Of a stretch of DNA of 64,000 bases, positions 32,727-42,358 are shown one piece after another; within the stretch, counting starts at the first letter, position 1, and every line of letters starts with the position of its first letter. The notes beneath the pieces are model-generated. The model ran no database searches. It worked only from the letters and a program-made list of their open reading frames with translations, and was not told the origin of the DNA. This DNA comes from Desulfatiglans anilini DSM 4660 (GTDB lineage Bacteria; Desulfobacterota; DSM-4660; Desulfatiglandales; Desulfatiglandaceae): positions 1-64,000 of the forward strand of contig NZ_AULM01000005.1 in NCBI RefSeq assembly GCF_000422285.1. Reading direction: 5' to 3'. Made by a program: the position numbers and the translations under genes.

Positions 32727-33274
32727 CCCTCCACTGTCTGGGTCTTTGTCAGGATGACCAGGGTCAGGTCGAAGAGCTTCTCTTTGCCGGCCGAGAGAAT
32801 TTGCAGCTGTTCGATCTTTTCGACGCAGCCCAGGGCATAAATCTGGATCAGAAAATCCCGCAGATTCGACCAGCCGCCCAGAAACCGAAGGCTCAGAGGC
32901 ATCCGCTCCCCTGTGCCGGGGCTGCCCGGTTCGGGGCGGATGGTCTGCATCTCCATTCCGTGTCCGCGGGCGATGGCATCGATCTGCACCATGAGGTCCT
33001 CCAACTCCTCCAATGCGAGCGGAGAAGGCTCCGGGAGAGGGAAAGGCGGGTCGCCGATTTCCCGCAGTTCCTTCAACAGGTTTTGAAAGAGGGGGCCGAG
33101 CGTGTTTTGTTCGGCGATTTCCGCTTCCAGTCCCACAATGTGCGCTTCCGCTTTGCGCAACGCCTGATGAGAAGGGTAGACGGCCAGGAGAAACAACAAG
33201 GCCACCCCCGCACCGCACAGGATGAGATAGCGGATGCTCTGTCCGGGTATCAGGTCAAAGGCTTTTCGGTCCAT
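32723..33274 (-). CDS. pilO: PilO-like alignment-complex protein
   Basis: 183 residues. A short cytosolic tail and one membrane helix (YLILCGAGVALLFLLAV) lead into a coiled segment (ALRKAEAHIVGLEAEIAEQ). A ferredoxin-like periplasmic domain ends PLSLRFLGGWSNLRDFLIQI, the usual PilO motif. It pairs with the PilN half of the upstream fusion protein to form the inner-membrane alignment complex. It overlaps that gene by 20 bp and PilP by 4 bp. Confidence 0.82.
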   Translation of the reverse strand: MDRKAFDLIPGQSIRYLILCGAGVALLFLLAVYPSHQALRKAEAHIVGLEAEIAEQNTLGPLFQNLLKELREIGDPPFPLPEPSPLALEELEDLMVQIDAIARGHGMEMQTIRPEPGSPGTGERMPLSLRFLGGWSNLRDFLIQIYALGCVEKIEQLQILSAGKEKLFDLTLVILTKTQTVEG

Positions 33275-35192
33275 AGACGGTCATCCGCATCACAAAATGG
33301 GTTTGCTCCGCCCCGCTGTCCACGAAACGGCGGGTCTGCTTTTCGACAACGGCGTTCCCGAAGAGGGGCGATGTTTCGAGCGCCGCCAGGTAGGCGCTCA
33401 GACGGATATCGAGGCTACGTTCCTCCCCGGACAGGATGCCCTCGATGACGGCGATCTTGACCACCGGAGAAGGATCCTGGGCCGGACCCTTCTTGGGATC
33501 GGGGGGCGCGGCCTTGTCCGGGGGGTTCTCGTCCGAGTAGCTGAACCGGACCAGTTGGATGTGCCCGGGTGTCTTGGCTGCGATTTCCTGCAGGATGGAC
33601 AGGAGGGCATAGCGTTCCGAGAAATCGAGGAGTTGTTTGCGCTCTGCCTGGACCTTTTGCGCCAGATCGAGCAGGATGGCCCGGTTCACCCGCGGTGTGC
33701 GCCGGTTCAGCTCGGTCTCGAGGCGGGCGATTTCTGAATGCCGCTGTTCGACCACATGCTCCTGCCAGAACAGGAGGCCAAGCCCCAGGGCGACAACAGC
33801 CAAAAAGACAGCGAAAATGGCCCGGTTGAGAAGGCTGATCCGGGCGGTTTTCTCTCTGTCGAGCTGCGTCTCGAAAAGATTCGGGGTTTTCTGGGTCGGC
33901 ATGGCGACAGCCAGAACGGAACTCGAACGACCGAATGCCCCGGGATCGGATGGGGGCGGCGTGCGCCATGCCAACGCGCCTTGGAGGCGGTCCGGGTCGA
34001 TAGGCTCGACCGGGATTCCAAGGTGCTCCTGGATGGTTCTCAGGAGGGGTTCGTAATGGGTGATCTCTCCGACGGTAAAGACCTTTTCCACCCGGTGGGT
34101 GCCGGTGCTCTGCGCAAAATGGCTGAAGCTCAGTTCGGCCTGGCGCACCAGGCGCTCGATGGGGGGGGTGACGATCTTCAGGATGTCCCCCGCCCCGAAG
34201 GGTGCCTCCGCGGGACCGGATTCATGAGCATAGGGGGATGGGGTCAGCAGGGAAAGCATTCTCCGGCCGTGAGTGCTGCCGAACTCCAAGGCCTCTTCTC
34301 CCAGGGTGAGGCTGTCCTTGTCCCGCTCGAGGGAGAGGCGCGGGGCCGCAGTCCCCTCCTGGATGCCGCTTGCCATCAAGGCTTCGAAGAAGCTTTGCAT
34401 GCCGGTCCGGACCGAGCGGGTGAAGACCAGTCGCTGGTTGGAAAAGATGCTGATGCAGGAGCCTGTCTCCCCGACATGCAGCAGGCCGAGGAGGCCGCTG
34501 GCCTCTTCGCCCGGCATGATCTGGATCATGTTCTGGAGGGCGAAGGGAGGCAGGGTCACCCCCTCCAGCGGGAACCCGGCGCGTGAAAAGCGGGCCTTGA
34601 GGCCGTTGACTTCGCTCCGGGGCAGCGTGTAGGCGAGGACCTCGGTCTTCGGAATGCCTCCTTCCGCTGTTTGGCCGAGGATCTCGTAATCGAAGAGGGT
34701 TTCGCGGTCATCGAAGCTTACGACCTTCCGCAGGCCCCAATAAACGGCCTGGGTCAGCCGTCTGCGGGTCAGACGCGGCACCTGCAGACGGCGGATGTCG
34801 CAGGTGCTGGGTTCAAGAAGGGCCCAAATGGACACCCGCCGCTCGCTGCCGCAGAAGGCGTTCAAAGTCTCCCGCAGCAGGCGCTGGACGGCGGTGCCGG
34901 TCGGATCTTTCGCCCTGGTTTCGAGCGCTGTCTCGAGATAGTCGAGGACCTCCCACGAGCCGGGGATGCCGCTCTTGAGCTTGCGGAGCTTAAAGAGCCG
35001 CAGGTGGGTGTGCGTCATCTCGACGCCGACGAAGAGCCGCTTTTTGGCGGGCAGAAGGCCCTTGAGGAGTGAGGAAGGGCGGGGGCGCTCAGACGGCTTG
35101 CCGTCATAAGAGGGACCCTGGCTGGTATCCGTTTCCGTGCGGGCAGAGGTTGGCTCTGCCTGGGGGGACAACGGGGTGTCTTTGCCTCGCAA
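33255..35192 (-). CDS. PilM-PilN fusion protein
   Basis: 645 residues with a TTG start, GGAGG 5 bp upstream. Residues about 50-385 are a PilM actin-like domain (LFVGVEMTHTHLRLFKL, RRLTQAVYWGLRKVV, GLLHVGETGSCISIFSNQ). The rest is PilN: a membrane helix near 440-462 (AIFAVFLAVVALGLGLLFW), coiled coil and a ferredoxin-like periplasmic domain. In most systems PilM and PilN are separate and bind through the PilN N-terminal peptide, so here the contact is covalent. A ~45-residue low-complexity N-terminal tail is also unusual. First gene of the operon running to 27480. Confidence 0.85.
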   Translation of the reverse strand: MRGKDTPLSPQAEPTSARTETDTSQGPSYDGKPSERPRPSSLLKGLLPAKKRLFVGVEMTHTHLRLFKLRKLKSGIPGSWEVLDYLETALETRAKDPTGTAVQRLLRETLNAFCGSERRVSIWALLEPSTCDIRRLQVPRLTRRRLTQAVYWGLRKVVSFDDRETLFDYEILGQTAEGGIPKTEVLAYTLPRSEVNGLKARFSRAGFPLEGVTLPPFALQNMIQIMPGEEASGLLGLLHVGETGSCISIFSNQRLVFTRSVRTGMQSFFEALMASGIQEGTAAPRLSLERDKDSLTLGEEALEFGSTHGRRMLSLLTPSPYAHESGPAEAPFGAGDILKIVTPPIERLVRQAELSFSHFAQSTGTHRVEKVFTVGEITHYEPLLRTIQEHLGIPVEPIDPDRLQGALAWRTPPPSDPGAFGRSSSVLAVAMPTQKTPNLFETQLDREKTARISLLNRAIFAVFLAVVALGLGLLFWQEHVVEQRHSEIARLETELNRRTPRVNRAILLDLAQKVQAERKQLLDFSERYALLSILQEIAAKTPGHIQLVRFSYSDENPPDKAAPPDPKKGPAQDPSPVVKIAVIEGILSGEERSLDIRLSAYLAALETSPLFGNAVVEKQTRRFVDSGAEQTHFVMRMTVYGPKSL

Positions 35193-35450
35193 AAGGACCT
35201 CCGGATGGTTTCGCTTGTAAGTATTAGACTTGAACGTGCAGACAAGAGCGAAGCCATACTAGAGAAATCTGGGGATTATGTAAAGTGAAAAACCTCGTTG
35301 ATATGCCTTTCTGCGAAAAAAAGCGGTATTCTGTCCTACACCGGTCGATGTGTTCAAGATTCTTGTTATGGGTTCTTCAGTCTGGTGCAGATAAATGATG
35401 AAAGGGGGTGGGACTTTCGGGATGAACTCTAAACGTTTTGAACGGAAAAG

Positions 35451-36458
35451 TTATTTCTCGATATTTGAACGAGATTCATAATCATTCGTTTGCCGTAGTT
35501 TGAGGCCCGCGCGTGCCTTGGCAAGATTTTCGCTCGCAGTGACATAGAATGTTGTGCTCGCTTCGATGGCCCGTTCGAAGGCATGCATGGCCCTTTCATA
35601 ATCACCCTTCTCAAGGTGAACGCAGCCGAGATTATTCCAGGCCTGGGCTTCGCCACCGGCCTTTTTGAAGGCCTGGAGGGCCTCCTCCTCGTTTCCCGCC
35701 CTTGCCAATGCCACGCCGAGGTTGTTGTAAACCCGGTCATGGGCATACCCGTTTTCTATCGCCGCATAAAAGCAAAGGACGGCCTTGTCGAGAAGCCCCG
35801 TCCGCAGGTAGGACACCCCCAGGTTGTTGTAGGTGGATCCTTCGCCGGGTTGCAGGCCAATGGCCTTCTCGTAGAAGGCGACCGCTTCGGGAAACCGTTT
35901 TTGCCGGTCGCGAAGGAGTCCCAAGTAAGCGTATGCCTTCCAGCGTTCGGTGTCGATTTCGACGGCCTTCTCCAGATGCCCTTCGGCCTCGGCGTATCTT
36001 CCCGTACGGTACAGGGCCTGCCCCATCCCCTCTTGGGCCGGGGCGTGCTCGGGGTCGAATCGGAGGACCTTTTGAAACTCCTTCAGGGCCTCCTCGTCGT
36101 TCCCCGCCAGGAGAAAAGCGAGGCCCTTCTTGTAAAGCAGCCGCGGGTTCGATCCATCGGATGCAAGAGCCTTTTCATATTGAAGGAAGGCCAGATAGAA
36201 ATCCCCTTGCGCGATATGGGCGTCGCCCAAACGTTCATAATCCGCCGGGGTGAGATCTGGCAGGACCGGTTCGGAGCGGTCGACGACAGCGGATGCAGCC
36301 CGGCTGCGTGCCATGAGCTCCGACCGGAAATCCTGCTTCCGCGTGCCGCAACCGGCCAGGATGACGGCCGCCGCAACAGCGAGCGACACGGCACAGGCCA
36401 CCCGGAATCGGCGGGATCGAGTCGGCACAGCGGATGTTCTGAGGGTTTCTTGCGTCAT
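35451..36458 (-). CDS. tadD: TadD-like TPR lipoprotein
   Basis: 335 residues with a signal peptide ending in a lipobox (AAAVILAGC) and about six tetratricopeptide repeats from residue 75 on. Examples are ADYERLGDAHIAQGDFYLAF, APAQEGMGQALYRTGRYAEA and STYNNLGVSYLRTGLLDKAV. In Tad loci such a TPR lipoprotein (TadD) helps assemble the secretin. It is the last gene of the Flp operon, 4 bp after TadC. Confidence 0.82.
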   Translation of the reverse strand: MTQETLRTSAVPTRSRRFRVACAVSLAVAAAVILAGCGTRKQDFRSELMARSRAASAVVDRSEPVLPDLTPADYERLGDAHIAQGDFYLAFLQYEKALASDGSNPRLLYKKGLAFLLAGNDEEALKEFQKVLRFDPEHAPAQEGMGQALYRTGRYAEAEGHLEKAVEIDTERWKAYAYLGLLRDRQKRFPEAVAFYEKAIGLQPGEGSTYNNLGVSYLRTGLLDKAVLCFYAAIENGYAHDRVYNNLGVALARAGNEEEALQAFKKAGGEAQAWNNLGCVHLEKGDYERAMHAFERAIEASTTFYVTASENLAKARAGLKLRQTNDYESRSNIEK

Positions 36459-36462
36459 CGCC

Positions 36463-37440
36463 TCATCGGTTCAGAAATATTTCAAAGACACGGATCATGG
36501 CCGGGGCGGCCAGAACCACGAAAAGCGCCGGGAAAATGAACAGGATGCAGGGAATCGTCAGCTTTACCGAAAGCTTGCCGGCGATCTCCTCGGCCTTCTG
36601 AAAGCGTTTGCTGCGAAACGAATCGGAAAAGACGCGCAGGCTCCGGCTGACGCTGGTGCCGAACTGTTCAGTCTGGTTCAGAACTGTAACGAGGCTTTCG
36701 ACATCGTCGAGGCCTGTTCTCACGGCGAGGGATTTGAGGGCTTCTTTGCGGGATTTTCCCGCCCGCATCTCGAGTGTGACGAGGGTCAGTTCTTTGCTCA
36801 GCTCGGGATGGGCCAGCTTGAGTTCCTGGGCCACGTGGCCGATCGCGGCGTTCAGTCCCATGCCGGCCTCCACACAGATGACCAGCAGATCGATGGCGTC
36901 CGGAAGCCCTTTGAAGATGGTGGTTCTCCGCTTGGAGAAACGGTTCTGGACCCAGAGGTTGGGAAGGTAGAAGCCTCCGAAGGCGAGTGCAAGGCCGATA
37001 TAGAGGGTGAGCATAGGGCTCATCATTTTGAAGAGGAGCAGGCGCGCCAAAAGGAAGAGGAGGGGCGCGCCGATGCCGAGCAGGGTTTTCGCCCCCCAGA
37101 AGGAGGCGAGCACGTGCTCACCGTAAAGGCCTGCGCGGGCGAACATGATCCTGGAGGCGGAGGCATCCACGGATTTATCCGATGCGGCCTTGCTTCCGAG
37201 CGTCTTCAAGAAAGTCAAAAAGGGGTTTGCTTTGGGCTCCCGCTTTTCGGCCGGGGCATCGGGGACGGGCTCGGGGATGATTTCCAACTCCCTGATCTTG
37301 CGAATCAGCCTCTGCCGCCGCTGCCGATTCCGCGCGGAGTGATACGAAAGGCTGAGCAGGACGATAGTCACCAGAAACGCGAAGAGCGCAAGCATGATCG
37401 GGGGCTGGAACAAACGTGAAATCTGTTGGAAGATTTCCAC
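36463..37440 (-). CDS. tadC: Flp pilus assembly protein TadC
   Basis: 325 residues with one GspF domain (about 165-290, PDAIDLLVICVEAGMGLNAAIGHVA) and membrane helices at both ends. TadC and TadB together form the split inner-membrane platform of Tad systems. It follows TadB by 3 bp. The central insertion around residues 60-90 (EPVPDAPAEKREPKANPF) is cytosolic linker. Confidence 0.88.
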   Translation of the reverse strand: MEIFQQISRLFQPPIMLALFAFLVTIVLLSLSYHSARNRQRRQRLIRKIRELEIIPEPVPDAPAEKREPKANPFLTFLKTLGSKAASDKSVDASASRIMFARAGLYGEHVLASFWGAKTLLGIGAPLLFLLARLLLFKMMSPMLTLYIGLALAFGGFYLPNLWVQNRFSKRRTTIFKGLPDAIDLLVICVEAGMGLNAAIGHVAQELKLAHPELSKELTLVTLEMRAGKSRKEALKSLAVRTGLDDVESLVTVLNQTEQFGTSVSRSLRVFSDSFRSKRFQKAEEIAGKLSVKLTIPCILFIFPALFVVLAAPAMIRVFEIFLNR

Positions 37441-37443
37441 CGG

Positions 37444-38436
37444 CTACACCTCGATCCTGATCATTCGGCGGATGACAAGGATGCCCAGGAACATCATGAA
37501 AACCGCGATGCCGAGAAAGAGTTTCCCCAAAGGCTCGGTCAGAAGGATGTCGATATAGCCGGGGTTGATGAAAAACAGTGCGACGGCCACCAGGCAGGGA
37601 ATGGCGACCAGCACCATGGCCGTGGTCTTCCCTTCGGCCGAGATGGCGCGCACCTTGCCGCGGAATTTAAATCTCTGCCGGATGATGTCCGCAAGGTTCT
37701 CCATGACCTCCGCCAGATTTCCCCCGGTCTCGCGCTGGAGGATTACAACGGTCACGAAAAGGGACAGGTCGGGGTTGTCTACCCGCGCGGCCAGATTCTT
37801 CAATGCCTGTGTCACGCTCGGCCCGAAATTGATCTCATCGAGGGTCTGATCGAATTCGGGCCCCAGAGGATCATTGAATTCGTCGGCCACGATCTTCATG
37901 CCGCCGGTCAACGCGTGTCCGGCCCTGAGCGAGCGGGCAATCAGGTCCAGGGCATCCGGCAGCTGGCGTTCGAACTTGGCTATCTGCTGCTTGTGCCTGA
38001 ACTTCAAATAGTAAAAAGGTGCGGCGGCCGCAAGCAAGGCGGTCAGCAAGCGTACGGCCGGATGGGTGAAAAGCAATTTTCCGAAAAGGAAGGTCGTCAT
38101 GAAAAGAAGCAGGGACAACAGAACGAAAAAACCAGGGGGGTAGGAGGCCCTTGCCTGAACGATCATCCGGTCGAGCTTCCGGATGCCGGGCATGACGGCG
38201 AGTATCTTGTCCAGCAGGGGGACGCTGCTCAGCGCCCTGTTGCGCTCGATGTCGACGGTTTCCCTTCTTTGCTCGTAGGTCGAAAGGGCCTTGACCCTTT
38301 TTTTGGTCTTGACGGCATAGGGGTTCCTGAGCGTCCTGAACGTATACAAGAGGAGCTCGAGAACGACCACCGTAACGAGGAAGATGAGAATGCCGACAGC
38401 CAGAAGCTTCACGGGTGCGCTTATCCCCTCAGACAT
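37444..38436 (-). CDS. tadB: Flp pilus assembly protein TadB
   Basis: 330 residues with an N-terminal membrane helix, two central helices and a GspF domain (PDALDLIARSLRAGHALTGGMKIVADEF, VTVVILQRETGGNLAEVMENLA). It is the partner of TadC and contacts the ATPase TadA. Its first codons overlap the end of the TadA gene by 8 bp. Length and layout are normal. Confidence 0.9.
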   Translation of the reverse strand: MSEGISAPVKLLAVGILIFLVTVVVLELLLYTFRTLRNPYAVKTKKRVKALSTYEQRRETVDIERNRALSSVPLLDKILAVMPGIRKLDRMIVQARASYPPGFFVLLSLLLFMTTFLFGKLLFTHPAVRLLTALLAAAAPFYYLKFRHKQQIAKFERQLPDALDLIARSLRAGHALTGGMKIVADEFNDPLGPEFDQTLDEINFGPSVTQALKNLAARVDNPDLSLFVTVVILQRETGGNLAEVMENLADIIRQRFKFRGKVRAISAEGKTTAMVLVAIPCLVAVALFFINPGYIDILLTEPLGKLFLGIAVFMMFLGILVIRRMIRIEV

Positions 38437-39763
38437 CCAGAATGTTGGAGGGATCGAAGAGATTCGGAGGCACTTTGACCCCTGCCACGGTGAACTTTTC
38501 CATGAAATGCGGCCTGATGCCGCTGAATTGGAACCGGCCTTTCACCCTGCCGTTCTCTCCGATGCCGGTTTGCCTGAAGGTGACGATCTCCTGCGTCGTG
38601 ATGACGCTCCCTTCCATGCCGGAGAGCTCGATCAGGCTCATCATCTTTCTCGTCCCGTCCGAAAGCCTGGCGATGTGCACGATGATGTCGATAGCGCTGC
38701 TGATGTATTTCTTGATCGACTGGCTCGGGATATCGAAATTGGCCATGGAGACCATGGTCTCGAGGCGCAGGAGGGCGTCCCGGGCCGAGTTCGCATGAAT
38801 GGTGGTGATGGAACCGTCATGCCCCGTGTTCATCGCCTGCAGCATATCGAGGGCCTCCCCGCCGCGAACCTCACCGAGCACGATCCGGTCGGGTCTCATC
38901 CGGAGGCAGTTTCTGACGAGATCCCTCTGGGTGACCTCGCCTTTGCCTTCGATGTTCGGCGGCCGGGTTTCGAGCCGGACGATGTGGACCTGTTTCAGCT
39001 GCAGTTCCGCTGCATCCTCGATGGTGATGATGCGCTCCCCTTCAGGGATGAAGCGGGAGAGGATGTTCAGGAAGGTCGTTTTTCCGCTGCCGGTTCCGCC
39101 GGCGATCAATATGTTGTGCCGGGTCTGCACGAGGCCCCTCAGAATGTCCGAGATCGTCTCCGGCACAGTCTTGAAGCGGATCAGATCCTCTATCTCCAGG
39201 GGCGTGACAGAGAACCGCCTGATGGAGAGGATGGGGCCCTCCAGGGCCAAGGGCGGGATGATGACGTTTACCCGCGAGCCGTCGGCGAGCCGTGCGTCCA
39301 CCATGGGATTGGATTCGTCCACCCGCCGCCCGACGGCGGAGACGATCTTGTCGATGATGCGCATAAGGTGCTGATTGTCTTTGAAACGGGCGTTGGTGGG
39401 CTCGAGCTTCCCGAACCGCTCGACGTAGACCTGGTTGTAGGCATTGACCAGGATATCCGAGACGGTCGGGTCCTTCAGCATGGGTTCGAGCAGACCCAGC
39501 CCCAAAACCTCGTCCTCGAGCTCGGACAGGACCTTTTCCCTTTCCGTCAGATTGAGGGGAAGCTCGGAGTTTTCCTTCAGGATCTTCTCGAGCAGACTTC
39601 GGATCCTGGATCGGAGCGTTTCAGGGTCCAGACGGTCGAACACCGAGAAATCAAGGGTGTCCAAAAGGCGATCATGGACCTTCGACCGGAAGTTGAAATA
39701 CTCATCCGGCAGCTGTTTGGGACTCGAGGGTTGTTGGGTGGCGGGTCGGGCATTGAATCGCAT
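38429..39763 (-). CDS. tadA: Flp pilus ATPase TadA/CpaF
   Basis: 444 residues of the secretion ATPase superfamily, CpaF branch. The N-terminal helical region (about 20-130) precedes the ATPase core with Walker A GGTGSGKTTFLN, RIITIEDAAEL, the Walker B-type MRPDRIVLGEVRGGE and the His box GSITTIHANS. In Tad systems a single bifunctional ATPase both extends and retracts. It follows TadZ by 16 bp. Confidence 0.93.
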   Translation of the reverse strand: MRFNARPATQQPSSPKQLPDEYFNFRSKVHDRLLDTLDFSVFDRLDPETLRSRIRSLLEKILKENSELPLNLTEREKVLSELEDEVLGLGLLEPMLKDPTVSDILVNAYNQVYVERFGKLEPTNARFKDNQHLMRIIDKIVSAVGRRVDESNPMVDARLADGSRVNVIIPPLALEGPILSIRRFSVTPLEIEDLIRFKTVPETISDILRGLVQTRHNILIAGGTGSGKTTFLNILSRFIPEGERIITIEDAAELQLKQVHIVRLETRPPNIEGKGEVTQRDLVRNCLRMRPDRIVLGEVRGGEALDMLQAMNTGHDGSITTIHANSARDALLRLETMVSMANFDIPSQSIKKYISSAIDIIVHIARLSDGTRKMMSLIELSGMEGSVITTQEIVTFRQTGIGENGRVKGRFQFSGIRPHFMEKFTVAGVKVPPNLFDPSNILDV

Positions 39764-39779
39764 ATCAGGTGTTCACTCC

Positions 39780-40940
39780 TTAACGCTTGAGGAATCTCAG
39801 AAACTGTCTGCCCTTTGAGGCTTTTTGCCTGTCCGGAGGGATGAGGGTATCCGTCAAGCGCTTCAAGGCATTCGATATCTCTGCTTTAGGGGCGAGATCG
39901 ATCAAAGGTTTCCCCAGGTTGATGGCGGTCATCGTTGTGTAATAGTCATTTGGAAGAACGAAGAAAAAATCTTGGCCGATAGCCTCCTCGGCATCCTTCA
40001 AAGCGATGTCCGATTTCTTCAGGCATCGGTTTGCGATGACGTTAATGTGCTCTTTCGGATATCCGAGTTCCTTGTAGGAATGCAGCAATTTCCTTGTGTT
40101 GGCAAGGCACGGCAGGCTCAGAATGCAAAGGAGCAGTAAATGGTCCGCCATCTCGAGGATGGCGAGAGAGGTCTCATCCGTGGAGTGACCGGTATCGACG
40201 ACGATAAATCTGTAAATTTCCTTGAGCAGCATGAGGATATGTCGAGCGATCTCAGGTGTCGCCCTCTCATTACCGCTTAACGAATGGGGCGAAGCGAGAA
40301 CATCGAGACCCGATGAATGCTTGGTCATGACGCTGGCAAGAAACGTATTGTCGAGCCGGTCTATATTCCGTGAGATTTCTCCCCAGTGATATTTTGGATG
40401 AATATCCAAAAAAACCGGTATCTCTCCGGAAACGAAGTTCATGTCGACCAGAACCACGCTCGGGCGTGATTTTCTTTTTGCCAGGTTGACGGCCAGGTTG
40501 ACGGCTGCCGTCGTGGTCCCCACCCCGCCTTTGCTCCCGGTTACGTGAAGGATCTTGCAGCTTTGCTCATCGTCCACGCCGGAGGTCGAAGGCGTATGCC
40601 TCAGCCTGAACCCTTCGAGCGCGTGCTTTACCTCCTCGACTGGAATGGGTTGGGGGAAGAATTCCTTCACCCCGAGCCGCATGGCGCGTCTCAGCAGACC
40701 GGGATCGACTTTGTCGGAAGTGAGAAAAATCTCCCCTACAGCCTTCTTCTCGAGGAGCGATTCGATCAATGCGAACTGCGCTTCGACCTTATCTCCCAGT
40801 TCCAGGATCAAGAGATCGGGCCGCCGTTTGTCCGTGGGATTCAGAATGTCGAATCCCTCTGTAAATCTGATTATCTCTTTGAAGGTTTCCGTGTTTGTGT
40901 TATCGGTTGACAAACTGACCAAGATGGTGTCTTTGGGCAT
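39780..40940 (-). CDS. tadZ: TadZ/CpaE, MinD-like localisation ATPase
   Basis: 386 residues from ATG 40940, with AGGAG five bases upstream. The N-terminal ~125 residues are a receiver-like fold lacking a clear phosphoacceptor motif. The MinD/ParA domain follows with the deviant Walker A GSKGGVGTTTAAVNLA and motif VVLVDMNF. TadZ/CpaE places the Tad machine, often at a pole, and recruits TadA. It belongs to the Flp operon between TadG and TadA. Confidence 0.88.
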   Translation of the reverse strand: MPKDTILVSLSTDNTNTETFKEIIRFTEGFDILNPTDKRRPDLLILELGDKVEAQFALIESLLEKKAVGEIFLTSDKVDPGLLRRAMRLGVKEFFPQPIPVEEVKHALEGFRLRHTPSTSGVDDEQSCKILHVTGSKGGVGTTTAAVNLAVNLAKRKSRPSVVLVDMNFVSGEIPVFLDIHPKYHWGEISRNIDRLDNTFLASVMTKHSSGLDVLASPHSLSGNERATPEIARHILMLLKEIYRFIVVDTGHSTDETSLAILEMADHLLLLCILSLPCLANTRKLLHSYKELGYPKEHINVIANRCLKKSDIALKDAEEAIGQDFFFVLPNDYYTTMTAINLGKPLIDLAPKAEISNALKRLTDTLIPPDRQKASKGRQFLRFLKR

Positions 40941-41008
40941 CAAAGCTCCTATGCCTGCAATATATATAATCTGTGAAATCTGTTTGATCTATCAATAAAA
41001 GCAATCTG

Positions 41009-42331
41009 CTACTGCACCAGGACCGGATGTTTCGCCAGAATGCCGAAATTGTTCATGGATGAGTTTCCAGTCGGCTTATGCGGGCTACAATCAGGGATGA
41101 AGTATATGGTGTTTTTCATGAAATCAGCCGGCGTATTATTGCTGTAAACTGAATTCAGGCGAAAATGTTTGGCGAAGGAGATCCAACATGCCTCTCTTCC
41201 TTCGGCAGTGCCGAGATCGATCGAATTTCCGTCGGCGTCCATGAGGCAATCCGCCGCCTGGCTCCAATCCGAAATACCCATTTCCGGGAGGCCTTCCATC
41301 TCCACAGGGATATCGTTAAACTTTGATACGGAGGCGTTGTCTTTCGCCCATACGATATGAAGCGTCAGCACCCCCACCAAACCCAATCTCCCGCTTGGAT
41401 TGCGGCTGTCTCCGCAGTCGATGACGGGCAGCGTCACCTTCCAGGGTGTGGTTTTGTTCGTGATCTTTTCCCAGCAGTAAACCAGATCGTCATATAATGG
41501 CTGCACGGCCCCGCCGGTGGTTGAAAGCCCCAAGTTGAAGAAGATCGGATCCGTGTTTCCGCCTTCACAAACGGGGCGGTCGATAAAGGGGAGGATATCG
41601 TTCGTATTGGCCCCTCCGTCCTGGTCCAGGTTCGCCCATGCCGCGGTATTGAAGGTATCCGCGTTGTTGCCGCTGTTGGTGGTGCGTCCGTAATCGCATG
41701 TGTACTTTCCGTGGACGCTTTGATCGTGCGTGATGGCCTGTGCGCAGAGGGTGAAGGGCAGATCCACGTCATATGGCTCTATGGAGCCGGCGAACCCGAT
41801 CCATGCAACCGCAGTGGCCTCCAGAGCGAACCCTTCATAGCCGAAGATCCGCGCGAAAAAGGCCGTCACAGGGGTGCTCTCCCGCTTCACAGCCACTCGA
41901 ACCGCATTGATAAAGTCCGTGTTTTCGGCCAACTGCTCATCGCTGACATCCCAGAGTTCGGTCGGCAATGTGGAGGCGTTCTCCACAAAGGTGTGGCTGA
42001 TCCAGTTCCAGTGTCCTCGCTGGATGTCGCCGGTGTTGGAAGCATAATCCTCTCCGGTCTCGATTGCAACCCCCTGGCTCAGATGGGCGATCGCCGTTTC
42101 ATAGGCGGTCTCGTTGGCCCCGGGATTGACAGCCGAACCGTCCTCGAGGTAAAGGACCTGCGCGCCGGCCAGGGCGGCGGCATCGGCGGCATTCTGAAGC
42201 TCGTTCTTGGCCGCCAGCAGATTGGCGATGTCGATGGCCAGGGCGGCGAACCCGATCAGGATAACGATAGAGAAGGCGGTCAGGATGGCGACCGCACCCT
42301 TCTGGTCCCTCAGCATGGCGGGCAAAAACAT
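41009..42331 (-). CDS. TadG-like pseudopilin/membrane-anchored Tad protein
   Basis: 440 residues. The N-terminus is the TadG/TadE-like Flp motif: DQKGAVAILTAFSIVILIGFAALAIDIANLLAAKNELQNAADAAALAGA. The ~380-residue remainder is predicted periplasmic, with several cysteines but no von Willebrand domain that I can identify, unlike many TadG proteins. It may interact with the pilus or cell wall. It lies 27 bp after TadE. Confidence 0.8.
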   Translation of the reverse strand: MFLPAMLRDQKGAVAILTAFSIVILIGFAALAIDIANLLAAKNELQNAADAAALAGAQVLYLEDGSAVNPGANETAYETAIAHLSQGVAIETGEDYASNTGDIQRGHWNWISHTFVENASTLPTELWDVSDEQLAENTDFINAVRVAVKRESTPVTAFFARIFGYEGFALEATAVAWIGFAGSIEPYDVDLPFTLCAQAITHDQSVHGKYTCDYGRTTNSGNNADTFNTAAWANLDQDGGANTNDILPFIDRPVCEGGNTDPIFFNLGLSTTGGAVQPLYDDLVYCWEKITNKTTPWKVTLPVIDCGDSRNPSGRLGLVGVLTLHIVWAKDNASVSKFNDIPVEMEGLPEMGISDWSQAADCLMDADGNSIDLGTAEGREACWISFAKHFRLNSVYSNNTPADFMKNTIYFIPDCSPHKPTGNSSMNNFGILAKHPVLVQ

Positions 42332-42358
42332 CTCATCGCTCCTCTGCTTCTGGAGTCA

